The notes under the pieces: model-generated
Databases searched by the model: none
Told to the model about the DNA's origin: nothing
What the model saw: only the letters and a program-made list of their open reading frames with translations
Made by a program: the position numbers and the translations under genes
NCBI RefSeq assembly: GCF_900100855.1
Contig: NZ_FNCB01000003.1
Coordinates: 185,231-249,230 of the forward strand
Source of the DNA: Idiomarina zobellii
GTDB taxonomy: Bacteria > Pseudomonadota > Gammaproteobacteria > Enterobacterales > Alteromonadaceae
Reading direction: 5' to 3'
Length of the DNA: 64,000 bases
Shown here: positions 28,891 through 37,595 of the stretch, piece by piece
Layout: every line of letters begins with the position of its first letter
Numbering within the stretch: position 1 is the first letter of the stretch

Positions 28891-29880
28891 TTATTCTGGT
28901 TCGATACTTTGTATATGACGTCTTACAGCTAAGTAAGAACCTGTCAGACCCAACCCAATTGCAATAACCCAAATGGCGATTAATTCGCCGAATGTCAGAC
29001 CGTCTAACTGAAACTGACTATCGTATAAGTTTGTGACAGTTAATACGGCGCTTTCAATCCACCAGATCAATAAAAGCGTCACTACCCAGGCGAAAATACC
29101 ACCTATAAACCCGTACCAGGCACCGGTATACAAAAATGGACGTTGAATAAACGCATTAGTGGCACCCACCAATTTCATAATGACAATTTCATCGCGCTTC
29201 GAGAGTATGTTCAAACGAATGGTGTTACCAACTATCAGAACGACTGATAAACACAGCACTAAGGCTAACGCACCTAAGGTGTCTTCAATTAAGTCGAGTA
29301 TTGCCTGCAACCGGTTGAGCCATTCAATATCCAGTTTGGCATGCTCTACTTCACGCTTATTCTGGAATTCCAGCAATAACGCCTCGGCCTGCTCAGCAGC
29401 TCGGTAGTTTTCGGCCGGTATCACGACCAACACATCGGGCAACGGGTTATTCGACAGATAATCGAGCGTTTCGCCAAAGCCGGACTGCTCTTTAAACTGC
29501 TCCAGCCCTTCGTCTTTGGGTACCCAGCGTACCGATTCAACTTTATCAGACAGGCTCGTCTGAGTTTTGAAGGTTTCAATTTCCGAGGTTTTTAGGTCTT
29601 TCTTCAAAAACAGCGTAATTTCGGACGCCTGCTGCCAACTGTCGGTAATACTACTGGTGTTTTTGACCAACACATACAGCGACGACGGCAGCGTTAAGCT
29701 TAGGCCCAACACGGCCATGGTCATTAACGACGCGAAAGGGTTACGCCACAGCTCACCGAGGCTGGCAACTGCTTGTTGAGCATGATGTACCGGTACCATA
29801 ATGGCGCGCCGCCACCAGGGTAAACGTCCGCGATTACTCGCTCCTTTTTCGACGCTGCGGTTGCGAAATAACAAACTCAT
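28891..29880 (-). CDS. ftsX: Cell division protein FtsX
   Basis: Permease-like partner of FtsE; the complex controls septal murein hydrolysis through EnvC. 329 residues with four membrane helices, the first near residues 50-72, a large periplasmic loop up to about residue 200, and the C-terminal cluster ending SYLAVRRHIQSIEPE. Overlaps ftsE by four bases. Confidence 0.96.
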   Translation of the reverse strand: MSLLFRNRSVEKGASNRGRLPWWRRAIMVPVHHAQQAVASLGELWRNPFASLMTMAVLGLSLTLPSSLYVLVKNTSSITDSWQQASEITLFLKKDLKTSEIETFKTQTSLSDKVESVRWVPKDEGLEQFKEQSGFGETLDYLSNNPLPDVLVVIPAENYRAAEQAEALLLEFQNKREVEHAKLDIEWLNRLQAILDLIEDTLGALALVLCLSVVLIVGNTIRLNILSKRDEIVIMKLVGATNAFIQRPFLYTGAWYGFIGGIFAWVVTLLLIWWIESAVLTVTNLYDSQFQLDGLTFGELIAIWVIAIGLGLTGSYLAVRRHIQSIEPE

Positions 29881-30554
29881 AGCTCGTTATCCTCCAAACC
29901 GTCGTTTATCATGCGTCCGTCTTTCAATGTCAACGTTCTGTAGCGCAGTCGCGCAATGAGGCCTAAGTCATGTGTTGCAATAAGCACCGCAACACCCACT
30001 TTATTGAATTCCTCAAACAAACGGATAATTTCCATCGACAGCTTAGGGTCGAGGTTACCGGTGGGCTCATCGGCAAGTAGCAATGGCGGTTTCGTGACAA
30101 TGGCGCGGGCAATTCCAACGCGTTGCTGTTCACCGCCGGACAGCATTTGTGGGTAATGCTTCACTTTGTCGGCTAAGCCAACTTTTTCCAGTGCTGCCAG
30201 TACCCGCTTGCGCGCTTCCTGAACGCTATAGCCTTCAATAATAAGCGGTAAGGCAACATTATCGAAAACCGTTTTGTCCATTAGCAGACGATGGTCCTGA
30301 AAAATCATGCCAATGTCCCGGCGCACATAAGGCACCTGTGACGGCTTAATTTTTCGTAAGTCATGCCCGTTAATAAGTACGCGACCCGCTGTCGGCCGTT
30401 CCATCAAACTAATGAGCTTCAGTAACGTACTTTTCCCCGCCCCCGAGTGACCGGTTAAAAAAGCCATTTCTCCGGGCTTTACGTGGAAGTCGACATGGCT
30501 CAGTGCCTGATGACCTCCCGGATACGTTTTACTGACTTGCTCAAAGCGGATCAT
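29877..30554 (-). CDS. ftsE: Cell division ATP-binding protein FtsE
   Basis: ABC-type ATPase that drives FtsX. 225 residues with Walker [10 protein letters not shown], signature LSGGEQQR, Walker [14 protein letters not shown] and switch His in ATHDLGL. It lies one base after ftsY and overlaps ftsX. Confidence 0.98.
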   Translation of the reverse strand: MIRFEQVSKTYPGGHQALSHVDFHVKPGEMAFLTGHSGAGKSTLLKLISLMERPTAGRVLINGHDLRKIKPSQVPYVRRDIGMIFQDHRLLMDKTVFDNVALPLIIEGYSVQEARKRVLAALEKVGLADKVKHYPQMLSGGEQQRVGIARAIVTKPPLLLADEPTGNLDPKLSMEIIRLFEEFNKVGVAVLIATHDLGLIARLRYRTLTLKDGRMINDGLEDNEL

Positions 30555-30555
30555 G

Positions 30556-31740
30556 TTAGTTCGCCGTTGTGGTTTCTGATGCTTCTACATTACGGTCAAA
30601 TAACGCCGCAATAAAGTCCTTCGCTACAAATGGGCGTAAATCTTCCAAACTTTCGCCGACACCAATATAGCGAATTGGAATGGCAAACTGATCAGCAACG
30701 GCAAATATAACACCACCTTTGGCGGTACCGTCGAGTTTGGTCATGACAATGCCGGACACTCCTACCGCTTCGGTAAACAACTTAGCCTGGCTAATGGCGT
30801 TTTGTCCCGTGCCTGCGTCCAGTGTCAGCATAACCTCATGCGGCGCTTCCGGGTCGAGCTTTTTCATCACACGAACTAACTTTTTGAGCTCTTCCATTAA
30901 GTTCGCTTTGTTCTGCAAACGCCCTGCCGTATCTGCAATAAGCACGTCGGTGCCCCGAGCTTTCGCGGCTTCTAAAGCGTCATACAAAACAGAGGCGCTG
31001 TCGGCACCGGTATGCTGAGCAATAACGGGGATGTTATTACGCTCTCCCCACACTTCTAGTTGCTCGACAGCGGCCGCACGGAAAGTATCGCCGGCTGCCA
31101 GCATGACTGACTTACCTTCGGCTTTGAATTGTTTTGCTAACTTACCAATGGTGGTGGTTTTACCCACGCCGTTTACGCCCGTCATAAGAATGACGTATGG
31201 CGAGTCAGATTTCGGAATTTCTAGTGGTCTGTCGACCGGCTTTAAAATGTCAGCTAGTTGTTCTTGCAGCAATTCGTAAAGTGCTTCAGCGTCTTTCAGT
31301 TGCTTGCGATCGGCTTGCTGTGTCAGGTTGTCGATAATTTTTGTCGTGGTCGCGACACCTAAGTCAGCCATCAGCAGCTGAGTTTCCAGCTCTTCAAACA
31401 AATCATCATCGATTTTCTTACCGCGGAATACGCCGATAAGGCCAGAACCAATAGAGCCAGATGTCTTACGCAGCCCTTGCGTTAAGCGCGCCCAAAAGCC
31501 TTTCTTCTCACCTTTTTCCTGAGTTTTTGTGTCGACGGGTTCTGCTTTCGGAGTCTCGGCTTTTGCTGGCTCTTTCTCAGGCTCTACCTCTGTTTGCTGC
31601 GCTTCATCGGACGCTTCCGGTTCGGCCTGCTGCTCACCGTCAGACGACTCTTGCTCGTCAACAACGGCTTCATCTTTTACCTTATCTTCTTCAGACTCTT
31701 TTTTATCACGCTTCTTTTTAAACAGCGAAAACATCGACAT
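30556..31740 (-). CDS. ftsY: Signal recognition particle receptor FtsY
   Basis: GTPase receptor that docks ribosome-SRP complexes at the membrane for co-translational insertion. 394 residues: an acidic, Glu/Ala-rich A domain (about 15-85), then the NG domain with GTP motifs GVNGVGKTTTIGKLA, DTAGR and TKLDGTAKGG. The ATG at 31740 has AAGGA seven bases upstream. First gene of ftsY-ftsE-ftsX and divergent from rsmD. Confidence 0.97.
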   Translation of the reverse strand: MSMFSLFKKKRDKKESEEDKVKDEAVVDEQESSDGEQQAEPEASDEAQQTEVEPEKEPAKAETPKAEPVDTKTQEKGEKKGFWARLTQGLRKTSGSIGSGLIGVFRGKKIDDDLFEELETQLLMADLGVATTTKIIDNLTQQADRKQLKDAEALYELLQEQLADILKPVDRPLEIPKSDSPYVILMTGVNGVGKTTTIGKLAKQFKAEGKSVMLAAGDTFRAAAVEQLEVWGERNNIPVIAQHTGADSASVLYDALEAAKARGTDVLIADTAGRLQNKANLMEELKKLVRVMKKLDPEAPHEVMLTLDAGTGQNAISQAKLFTEAVGVSGIVMTKLDGTAKGGVIFAVADQFAIPIRYIGVGESLEDLRPFVAKDFIAALFDRNVEASETTTAN

Positions 31741-31841
31741 ATAGGTTTCCTTGGAACTGACACGCAGGAATCGTTAAACTTATGGCTTTAGTTTACCATG
31801 CTGTTTAGAAACTGACGACGGTCTGAATAAAGGAACTCATT

Positions 31842-32438
31842 GTGGCCAGAAAGCGTGCAGGAAAGACCCGCCCCTTTCAAACAACCGGCGACTACCGCAT
31901 TATCGGCGGACAATGGCGCGGCCGACGCTTGCCCATAGCCGACAGTCCCGGACTAAGGCCAACCACGGACCGTGTGCGTGAAACCCTGTTTAACTGGCTG
32001 CAGTGGGATATTGTCGACACTAAGGTATTGGATTTATTTGCTGGCAGTGGCAGCTTAGGGTTTGAAGCAGCGTCACGGGGGGCAACCCAGGTTACGCTTA
32101 TCGAGTCTGAGAATAAAGTCAGCAAACAATTACAAGACAATACGTCACTGTTGCACGCTAAGGGTATGGAAGTCGTTACTGCGAATGCTCTCGATTGGCT
32201 GAAAAAGCCCAGCGACAGCCGCTATGATATTGTGTTTATTGATCCACCATTTCGTCAGGGGCTCGCTACGTCAGCTATAACTCTGCTCAATGAGCATTCA
32301 TGGTTGGCGCCCGACAATCAGGTTTATTTGGAAACCGAAAAAGACTATGAATTGGAATTGCCCGCAGGTTGGCAGCTTTTAAAAGAGAAGACACATGGGC
32401 AAGTGTGTTTTCGTTTACTGACAAAGGACATCGCATGA
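31842..32438 (+). CDS. rsmD: 16S rRNA (guanine966-N2)-methyltransferase RsmD
   Basis: SAM-dependent enzyme that methylates G966 of 16S rRNA. 198 residues with the SAM site LDLFAGSGSLGFEAASRGA and the catalytic motif FIDPPF. It begins with GTG at 31842, with AAGGA seven bases upstream. Divergent from ftsY, as in E. coli, and overlapping yhhL by four bases. Confidence 0.96.
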   Translation: MARKRAGKTRPFQTTGDYRIIGGQWRGRRLPIADSPGLRPTTDRVRETLFNWLQWDIVDTKVLDLFAGSGSLGFEAASRGATQVTLIESENKVSKQLQDNTSLLHAKGMEVVTANALDWLKKPSDSRYDIVFIDPPFRQGLATSAITLLNEHSWLAPDNQVYLETEKDYELELPAGWQLLKEKTHGQVCFRLLTKDIA

Positions 32439-32719
32439 AAGTTATCATTATTGCCGGCAAAGTTGTGTTTGCCGTAATTTGGCTAGGTTTGTTTGCTATT
32501 TTAGGCGGTGCTACTGGTGAGCTGAGTAGTCAGTCCATAGGGCTTTTAAGTGTATTGCTGGCGGTTCTGGTGATTATGCACTTGCTGCTTCTGGGCGTAT
32601 TCGTTGGCACTATGAAGCAGCATTTACCGTGGAAAAAAGGCGACAGTTGGCAAATTCTTGCGTTTGGTATTTTCGCCTGGTTGTCTATTCTTCAGCGTCC
32701 AAAGCAAGACCAAGGTTAG
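32435..32719 (+). CDS. DUF1145 membrane protein (YhhL family)
   Basis: A 94-residue inner membrane protein with two or three helices (VIIIAGKVVFAVIWLGLFAI, GLLSVLLAVLVIMHLLLLGV, and a shorter one). The ATG at 32435 overlaps the rsmD stop (ATGA), matching the E. coli rsmD-yhhL pair. A longer in-frame start at 32369 lies inside rsmD and is rejected. The last 35 bases overlap yjaG on the other strand. Function unknown. Confidence 0.88.
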   Translation: MKVIIIAGKVVFAVIWLGLFAILGGATGELSSQSIGLLSVLLAVLVIMHLLLLGVFVGTMKQHLPWKKGDSWQILAFGIFAWLSILQRPKQDQG

Positions 32720-33293
32720 ACACCCCCTCGTCACTGAGCATCATTTTTAGTTGTTTCACTAGCGCGCTATTTACTGCAGGCTGTTGCTCCAGAAAATTGA
32801 GCATGGCCTGCTGAATGGCAATTTCGTACTCCATCAGCTCGTGGTTATCGACGTGCTCTTTTAAATGCTCAGTACCAATATCTTCAGCGTCGTTCAGCTC
32901 GATAAATTTCGCCACACTCGCCTGGGATATTTTTGCAACGTCCAGCAAATTGGCTGCGTTATCGTCCAGTAGGCCCTGGAGTAAGGTACTTATTGCCGTG
33001 CAGGCGTCCATCGCTGGGTACACGCCCAACATGTCATGCCCATGCTCACTCGGGGTTTGTTCGTCGACCTTTTCCTGCCAACGAGCAAAGTTCACTTTGG
33101 TTTTCTTCGGGTTTACTACCCAGTCCCAGCACGCATTGAGCGAGCCGTGCAGCGGTTTACTGTCACCAAAGCCTGTGAGGTGGTGGAAAAAGTCATAGTT
33201 GGGCACCATGCGCTCGCACAAATAAAGCGCCAGAACAATTTGCTGATCACGAGGCAGCTCGCGAATACGTTGGAACGTATTAAGTTGACTCAC
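32685..33293 (-). CDS. YjaG family protein (DUF416)
   Basis: A 202-residue cytoplasmic, mostly helical protein. The N-terminus (MSQLNTFQRIRELPRDQQIVLALYLCERMVPNY, seen in part) and the segment ACWDWV fit the DUF416/YjaG family. No catalytic motif is visible and the function is unknown. It converges on yhhL with a 35-base overlap. Confidence 0.85.
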   Translation of the reverse strand: MSQLNTFQRIRELPRDQQIVLALYLCERMVPNYDFFHHLTGFGDSKPLHGSLNACWDWVVNPKKTKVNFARWQEKVDEQTPSEHGHDMLGVYPAMDACTAISTLLQGLLDDNAANLLDVAKISQASVAKFIELNDAEDIGTEHLKEHVDNHELMEYEIAIQQAMLNFLEQQPAVNSALVKQLKMMLSDEGVSNLGLALDAEE

Positions 33294-33326
33294 GTTGAAA
33301 CTCCGAAAGTGCGGTCGCTGAAGCGT

Positions 33327-33758
33327 TTAGGTTGCGAAGATTTGGCTGTCGTCATTAAAGGTTTTGAACTCCAGCGCATTACCGCAGTAATCGTAGAAGA
33401 ACATAGTACCCTGCTCGCCGGGTTTACCTTTAAAACGAATATAAGGTTCGATAACAAACTCGATACCCGCAGCTTTAACTCGCTCAGCCAATGCTTCCCA
33501 GTCGTTGCGCAATAGTACCACGCCAAAGTGAGGAACGGGAACTGAATGACCGTCAACGCCGCTGTGGTTTTTCATGCCTGCAACGTCGGGTGCTACGTGA
33601 GTGACAAATTGGTGACCGAAGAAGTTCCAGTCTATCCAGTCGTCGCTGCTGCGGCCCTGTGGAAGCCCAAGCACATCGCCGTAAAACTCTCGGGCATTGT
33701 CCAACGAACTAACAGGAATGGCTAAATGAAAAGGTCGTACGTTGGTAGTGTCTGACAT
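33327..33758 (-). CDS. VOC (glyoxalase/bleomycin resistance) family protein
   Basis: A 143-residue vicinal-oxygen-chelate protein. The two beta-alpha-beta-beta-beta units begin [24 protein letters not shown] and VPHFGVVLL. Probable metal ligands are His in PFHLAI, His in PHFGVV and Glu in GNALEFK. It could be a dioxygenase or an isomerase; the substrate is unknown. It lies just downstream of a small membrane-protein gene. Confidence 0.85.
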   Translation of the reverse strand: MSDTTNVRPFHLAIPVSSLDNAREFYGDVLGLPQGRSSDDWIDWNFFGHQFVTHVAPDVAGMKNHSGVDGHSVPVPHFGVVLLRNDWEALAERVKAAGIEFVIEPYIRFKGKPGEQGTMFFYDYCGNALEFKTFNDDSQIFAT

Positions 33759-33779
33759 ACTGCTAACTTGCCTTACCGG

Positions 33780-33998
33780 TTAGTGACTGAGTTTTGCCGC
33801 CGCAACTGTATCGGGAGACCGGCGCCACATTCTGACACCAATCGACAATACCAGTAGCGCCCAATTTAATGGTGGAATGAAACCGGCGGTAAGCACGGCA
33901 AGTAAATTCCACAAAGGCTTCTTCTGGTGTTGGCCCACTAATACGTAAAACAACAATGCGGCTACGAGTCCCTGGAGTACCATTAGGCTCAATAGCAT
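33780..33998 (-). CDS. Small hypothetical membrane protein
   Basis: 72 residues with two membrane helices (LMVLQGLVAALLFYVLVG and a second around LLAVLTAGFIPPLNWALLVLSIG, seen in part). Not recognised. It reads toward the VOC gene with 21 bases between them, so the two may be one operon. The coding look and position support a real gene, but nothing suggests a function. Confidence 0.55.
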   Translation of the reverse strand: MLLSLMVLQGLVAALLFYVLVGQHQKKPLWNLLAVLTAGFIPPLNWALLVLSIGVRMWRRSPDTVAAAKLSH

Positions 33999-34134
33999 AA
34001 GTCTTTCCTTCTCGTTATGTATGTAACGCTTTTTGCGTTTTTCTTATTTATTGCCGACGTTTTTCCGGCTGAGATAACTCTACTGAATTATGACGAAAGT
34101 GTAAAATTTTGTATAAATTGTTGAATTAAAAAGC

Positions 34135-34160
34135 AAAAAACCGGCTCGATAGCCGGTTTT
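34135..34160. terminator. Terminator downstream of the cystathionine gamma-lyase gene
   Basis: A 7-bp stem ACCGGCT / AGCCGGT with loop CGAT is flanked by an A-run before and a T-run after. On the minus strand it lies about 40 bases past the end of the trans-sulfuration gene and is followed by TTTTTTGC. Confidence 0.85.
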
Positions 34161-34197
34161 ATTTATTAAACGTTATACTTTTAATCGTTGGTGGCGA

Positions 34198-35370
34198 TTA
34201 AAATGCGTTGAGCGCCTTGTCTAAATCGGCTTTCAGATCATCCAGATCTTCAATACCAACTGATACGCGAACAAAGTTATCTAAAATGCCTAACTTCTCG
34301 CGGTTTTCTTTCGGCACTGACGCATGCGTCATAATAGCCGGGTGCTCAATTAACGACTCGACACCGCCTAAGCTTTCCGCTAATGCGAACACTTCTACCG
34401 ACTCCAGGAATTTGCGCGCAGATTCTAAATCGCCTTTCAGCAAAATAGAAATCATGCCGCCAAAACCCTGCATTTGCTTTTTAGCCAGCTCATGCTGCGG
34501 GTGGCTCTCCAGTCCCGGATAAATGACTTTTTCCACTTTCGGGTGTTGCTCAAGCCACTTGGCCAGTTCCATTGCCGCTTCGTTGTGGTGACGCATACGC
34601 AAGGCCAGTGTTTTCACGCCTCGCAACGCTAAGTACGAGTCAAACGGACCGGCAATAGCACCTGCAGAGTTCTGTAAGAACAGCATGCGCTCAACCAGGT
34701 CGTCATTGTCGCCAACAACCGCGATACCGCCGACCATATCAGAGTGACCGTTAAGGTATTTGGTAGCCGAGTGCATCACCATATCTGCGCCCATTTCCAG
34801 CGGACGCTGGTTAAACGGAGTCGCGAAGGTGTTATCCACCACCACAATAATATCCGGATTCTTTTTCTTAGCCAGCTTCACAATGGCTTCAATATCGACC
34901 AACTTCAGCATGGGGTTGCTTGGCGTTTCCACCCAAATCATGCGGGTGTTGTCCTGAATGCTGGCTTCCACTGCGCTTAAGTCGGCTAAGTCGACATAAG
35001 AGAACTTCAGACCAGCAGAGCGTCCGCGCACTTTATCGAATAAACGGAAGCTGCCGCCGTACAAGTCGTCCATTGCAACCACGTGGTCGCCACTGTCCAG
35101 CAGCTCAAGAATAGTCGAGGTTGCTGCCATACCTGAGGCAAAAGCCAGACCTTGCTTGCCACCTTCCAAAGAGGCAACAGAACGCTCCCAGGCAAAACGC
35201 GTTGGGTTATGTGAACGCGAATATTCAAAACCTTTATGCTGACCCGGGCTTTCCTGTGCGTAAGTTGAGCTGGTAAAAATTGGCGGCATAACCGCGCCTG
35301 TTACCGGCTCAGGAGACTGCCCACCATGAATGGCGCGCGTCGCGAATTTCATTGTTTTTTCATTTGCCAT
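34198..35370 (-). CDS. Trans-sulfuration PLP enzyme (cystathionine gamma-lyase/gamma-synthase)
   Basis: 390-residue Cys/Met-metabolism PLP enzyme. The N-terminal substrate region FATRAIHGGQSPEP and the PLP lysine in MHSATKYLNGHSDMVGG are clear. Gamma-lyase and gamma-synthase cannot be separated firmly by eye, but the direct neighbour is a cystathionine beta-synthase-like gene on the same strand, 29 bases upstream. That pairing favours cystathionine gamma-lyase acting in reverse trans-sulfuration, homocysteine to cysteine. It is followed by a strong terminator. Confidence 0.88.
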   Translation of the reverse strand: MANEKTMKFATRAIHGGQSPEPVTGAVMPPIFTSSTYAQESPGQHKGFEYSRSHNPTRFAWERSVASLEGGKQGLAFASGMAATSTILELLDSGDHVVAMDDLYGGSFRLFDKVRGRSAGLKFSYVDLADLSAVEASIQDNTRMIWVETPSNPMLKLVDIEAIVKLAKKKNPDIIVVVDNTFATPFNQRPLEMGADMVMHSATKYLNGHSDMVGGIAVVGDNDDLVERMLFLQNSAGAIAGPFDSYLALRGVKTLALRMRHHNEAAMELAKWLEQHPKVEKVIYPGLESHPQHELAKKQMQGFGGMISILLKGDLESARKFLESVEVFALAESLGGVESLIEHPAIMTHASVPKENREKLGILDNFVRVSVGIEDLDDLKADLDKALNAF

Positions 35371-35399
35371 GATTCAGGTTCCTTAATTTACAGCAAGGG

Positions 35400-36365
35400 T
35401 TACAGCAAGTTTTGAGAACGCATCCAGTCGTCGTTGAACAGCTTGGACAAGTAACGGTTACCCGTATCGCAAGCTAGCGTTACAACGCGTTTAGGTTCGG
35501 TTTGTTGTTGGCAATAGCGCAGCGCCGCGGCAATTAAGTAGCCACTTGAAGAGCCCACCATAACACCTTCTTTTTCCAGTAATTTACGTGCGGTTGTCAG
35601 ACCCTCTTTGTCCGATATAGCAAATGCCGTGTTCGCCAATTTGATGTCACAGATTTTCGGTACAAAGTCTTCACCGATGCCTTCTGCCAGCCAACTTCCT
35701 GCTTCCACTTCTTCGTTGCGGTTCACAAGCGGCTCCAGAATAGAGCCTTCCGGGTCAGCCAGTACCAGATCCACGTCACTGTTCTGCTCACGCAAATAAC
35801 GGCCAATGCCAGTCAACGTGCCGCCCGAGCCGACACCACAAACAAAGGCGTCTAACTTGCCATCCATTTGCTGCCAAATTTCAGGACCGGTGGTTTTATA
35901 GTGAGCATCAACGTTTGCCGGGTTCTCAAACTGGTTCACATAGTAGTAACCGTTTTCTTCCGCCATGCGCGCTGCCATGTCCTGATAATATTCTGGGTGG
36001 CCTTTTTGCACGTCAGAGCGCGTTTGCACGACTTCGGCGCCCATCGCGCGCAGATTGTTGACTTTCTCCTGGCTCATTTTGTCGGGCATCACAATTTTTA
36101 ACGGATAACCTTTGCTGGCCGCTACCAGCGCCAACCCAAGTCCGGTATTGCCAGCCGTCGCTTCGATGATGGTATCGCCGGCTTTTAATTTACCGTCGCG
36201 CTCAGCAGCGTTAATCATCTCCACCGCGATACGATCTTTTATCGAGCCACCCGGGTTTTGTAGCTCTAATTTTAAATACAACTCACACGGGCCGGTGTCT
36301 AAATTATTCACACGCACTAGTGGCGTGTTGCCAATCATTTCCAAAACGTTATCGAAAACTTTCAT
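35400..36365 (-). CDS. Cystathionine beta-synthase / cysteine synthase family PLP enzyme
   Basis: 321-residue fold-type II PLP enzyme. The PLP lysine is in GGSIKDRIA, the phosphate cup in GSGGTLTGIGR, and the substrate loop in EATAGNTGLGLA. The segment LAEGIGEDFVPKI is of the kind seen in cystathionine beta-synthases rather than CysK/CysM. No C-terminal CBS regulatory domains are present. The ATG at 36365 (MKVFDNVLEMIGNTPLV) fits the family; a start at 36440 would add an unrelated tail. With the downstream gamma-lyase it probably forms a reverse trans-sulfuration operon; O-acetylserine sulfhydrylase activity is the alternative. Confidence 0.85.
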   Translation of the reverse strand: MKVFDNVLEMIGNTPLVRVNNLDTGPCELYLKLELQNPGGSIKDRIAVEMINAAERDGKLKAGDTIIEATAGNTGLGLALVAASKGYPLKIVMPDKMSQEKVNNLRAMGAEVVQTRSDVQKGHPEYYQDMAARMAEENGYYYVNQFENPANVDAHYKTTGPEIWQQMDGKLDAFVCGVGSGGTLTGIGRYLREQNSDVDLVLADPEGSILEPLVNRNEEVEAGSWLAEGIGEDFVPKICDIKLANTAFAISDKEGLTTARKLLEKEGVMVGSSSGYLIAAALRYCQQQTEPKRVVTLACDTGNRYLSKLFNDDWMRSQNLL

Positions 36366-36494
36366 ATGCGGTCGCTTTTTTATTAAGTGTCTGTTTGAAT
36401 TGTACTCATTATCCCTATACTTGGCTTGCATAACAACCACAGGCTTAGAATGCTTTGCTTGAGGTTATAACGAATAGACTAATGGAGAGACAGA

Positions 36495-37520
36495 GTGAAG
36501 CGCCTCGATTTACGCAGTGATACCGTAACCCAGCCGACATCCGCAATGCGGGAGGCTATGGCCAATGCCCCGGTTGGTGACGATGTCTATGGAGAAGATC
36601 CGTCTATCAATGCACTCGAACAACGGGTTGCTGAAATGCTGGGCAAAGAATCCGCGTTACTCTGCGCCTCGGGAACACAAAGTAACTTATGTGGTTTGCT
36701 GGCACACTGCCGTAACGGCGAAGAATATATTGTTGGTCAGGAGTACCATACTTATCGCTATGAGGGCGGCGGCGCTGCCGTTGTCGGCGGTATCGTGCCG
36801 CAACCACTCGAAGTACAGGCAACGGGAACGCTGGATCTAGACTTATTAGTTAGTCGCATCAAACCCGACGACCCGCACTTTCCAATCACGCGGTTATTGG
36901 CATTTGAGAATACCCATGCCGGTCAGGTCATCGACCAGGACTACTTGAATAAGGCGCGCCGCATCGCTGATCAACATGGCTTGTCGATGCACTTAGACGG
37001 CGCTCGCTTGGTTAACGCAGTGGTAGCGTCCGATCGTAGCTTTAGTGAACTTGCTGCGCCATTCGATAGTGTCTCAATCTGTTGTTCTAAAGGTCTTGGT
37101 GCACCAGTTGGGTCGCTACTGGTCGGATCGAACGCATTGATAGCAAAGGCAAGACGCTGGCGCAAAATGTTGGGCGGAGGTATGCGTCAGGCGGGCGTTA
37201 TCGCAGCTGCTATTGACCATGCGCTGGATAATCACATTGAACGTATTAAGGTCGACCATGATAATGCTGCCTGGCTTGCGGCAGCTCTCGCGGAAATTGG
37301 CCAGGCTCACGACTTTTCGGTGCGGCCGGTGCAAACCAACATGGTTTATCTTGATTTGCCCTCTGCAGAAGTCGGCGCTTCATTACAACGCTATATGGCC
37401 GCAGAAAATATCATTGTGCCGGCCGGCAAGACGCTGCGATTAGTAACACATATGGATGTCGAACGCGCCGAACTAGAAAAATTCGTGACACATTTGCAAA
37501 AATTTTACGCAAACAATTAG
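36495..37520 (+). CDS. ltaE: Low-specificity L-threonine aldolase
   Basis: PLP enzyme that cleaves L-threonine and L-allo-threonine to glycine and acetaldehyde. 341 residues; the N-terminus KRLDLRSDTVTQPT and the PLP-lysine region VSICCSKGLGAPVGS are diagnostic, and the family arginine region is around RRWRKMLGGGMRQAG. It begins with GTG at 36495, with GGAG seven bases upstream. Divergent from the cystathionine beta-synthase gene. Confidence 0.95.
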   Translation: MKRLDLRSDTVTQPTSAMREAMANAPVGDDVYGEDPSINALEQRVAEMLGKESALLCASGTQSNLCGLLAHCRNGEEYIVGQEYHTYRYEGGGAAVVGGIVPQPLEVQATGTLDLDLLVSRIKPDDPHFPITRLLAFENTHAGQVIDQDYLNKARRIADQHGLSMHLDGARLVNAVVASDRSFSELAAPFDSVSICCSKGLGAPVGSLLVGSNALIAKARRWRKMLGGGMRQAGVIAAAIDHALDNHIERIKVDHDNAAWLAAALAEIGQAHDFSVRPVQTNMVYLDLPSAEVGASLQRYMAAENIIVPAGKTLRLVTHMDVERAELEKFVTHLQKFYANN

Positions 37521-37556
37521 GTCAAGCACGCTGCTATTTGCTAAGCTAATTGAGTG

Positions 37557-37575
37557 AATAGCCATTGTAGCTATT
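37557..37575. promoter_or_regulatory. Inverted repeat ahead of the bufferin-like operon
   Basis: AATAGC and GCTATT form a 6-bp inverted repeat around a 7-base spacer, 20 bases before the precursor gene start. It could be an operator half-site pair or an mRNA leader hairpin. No known copper-regulator motif was recognised in the 75-base spacer. Confidence 0.3.
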
Positions 37576-37595
37576 GCCAAAGAGGAATTAACAAC

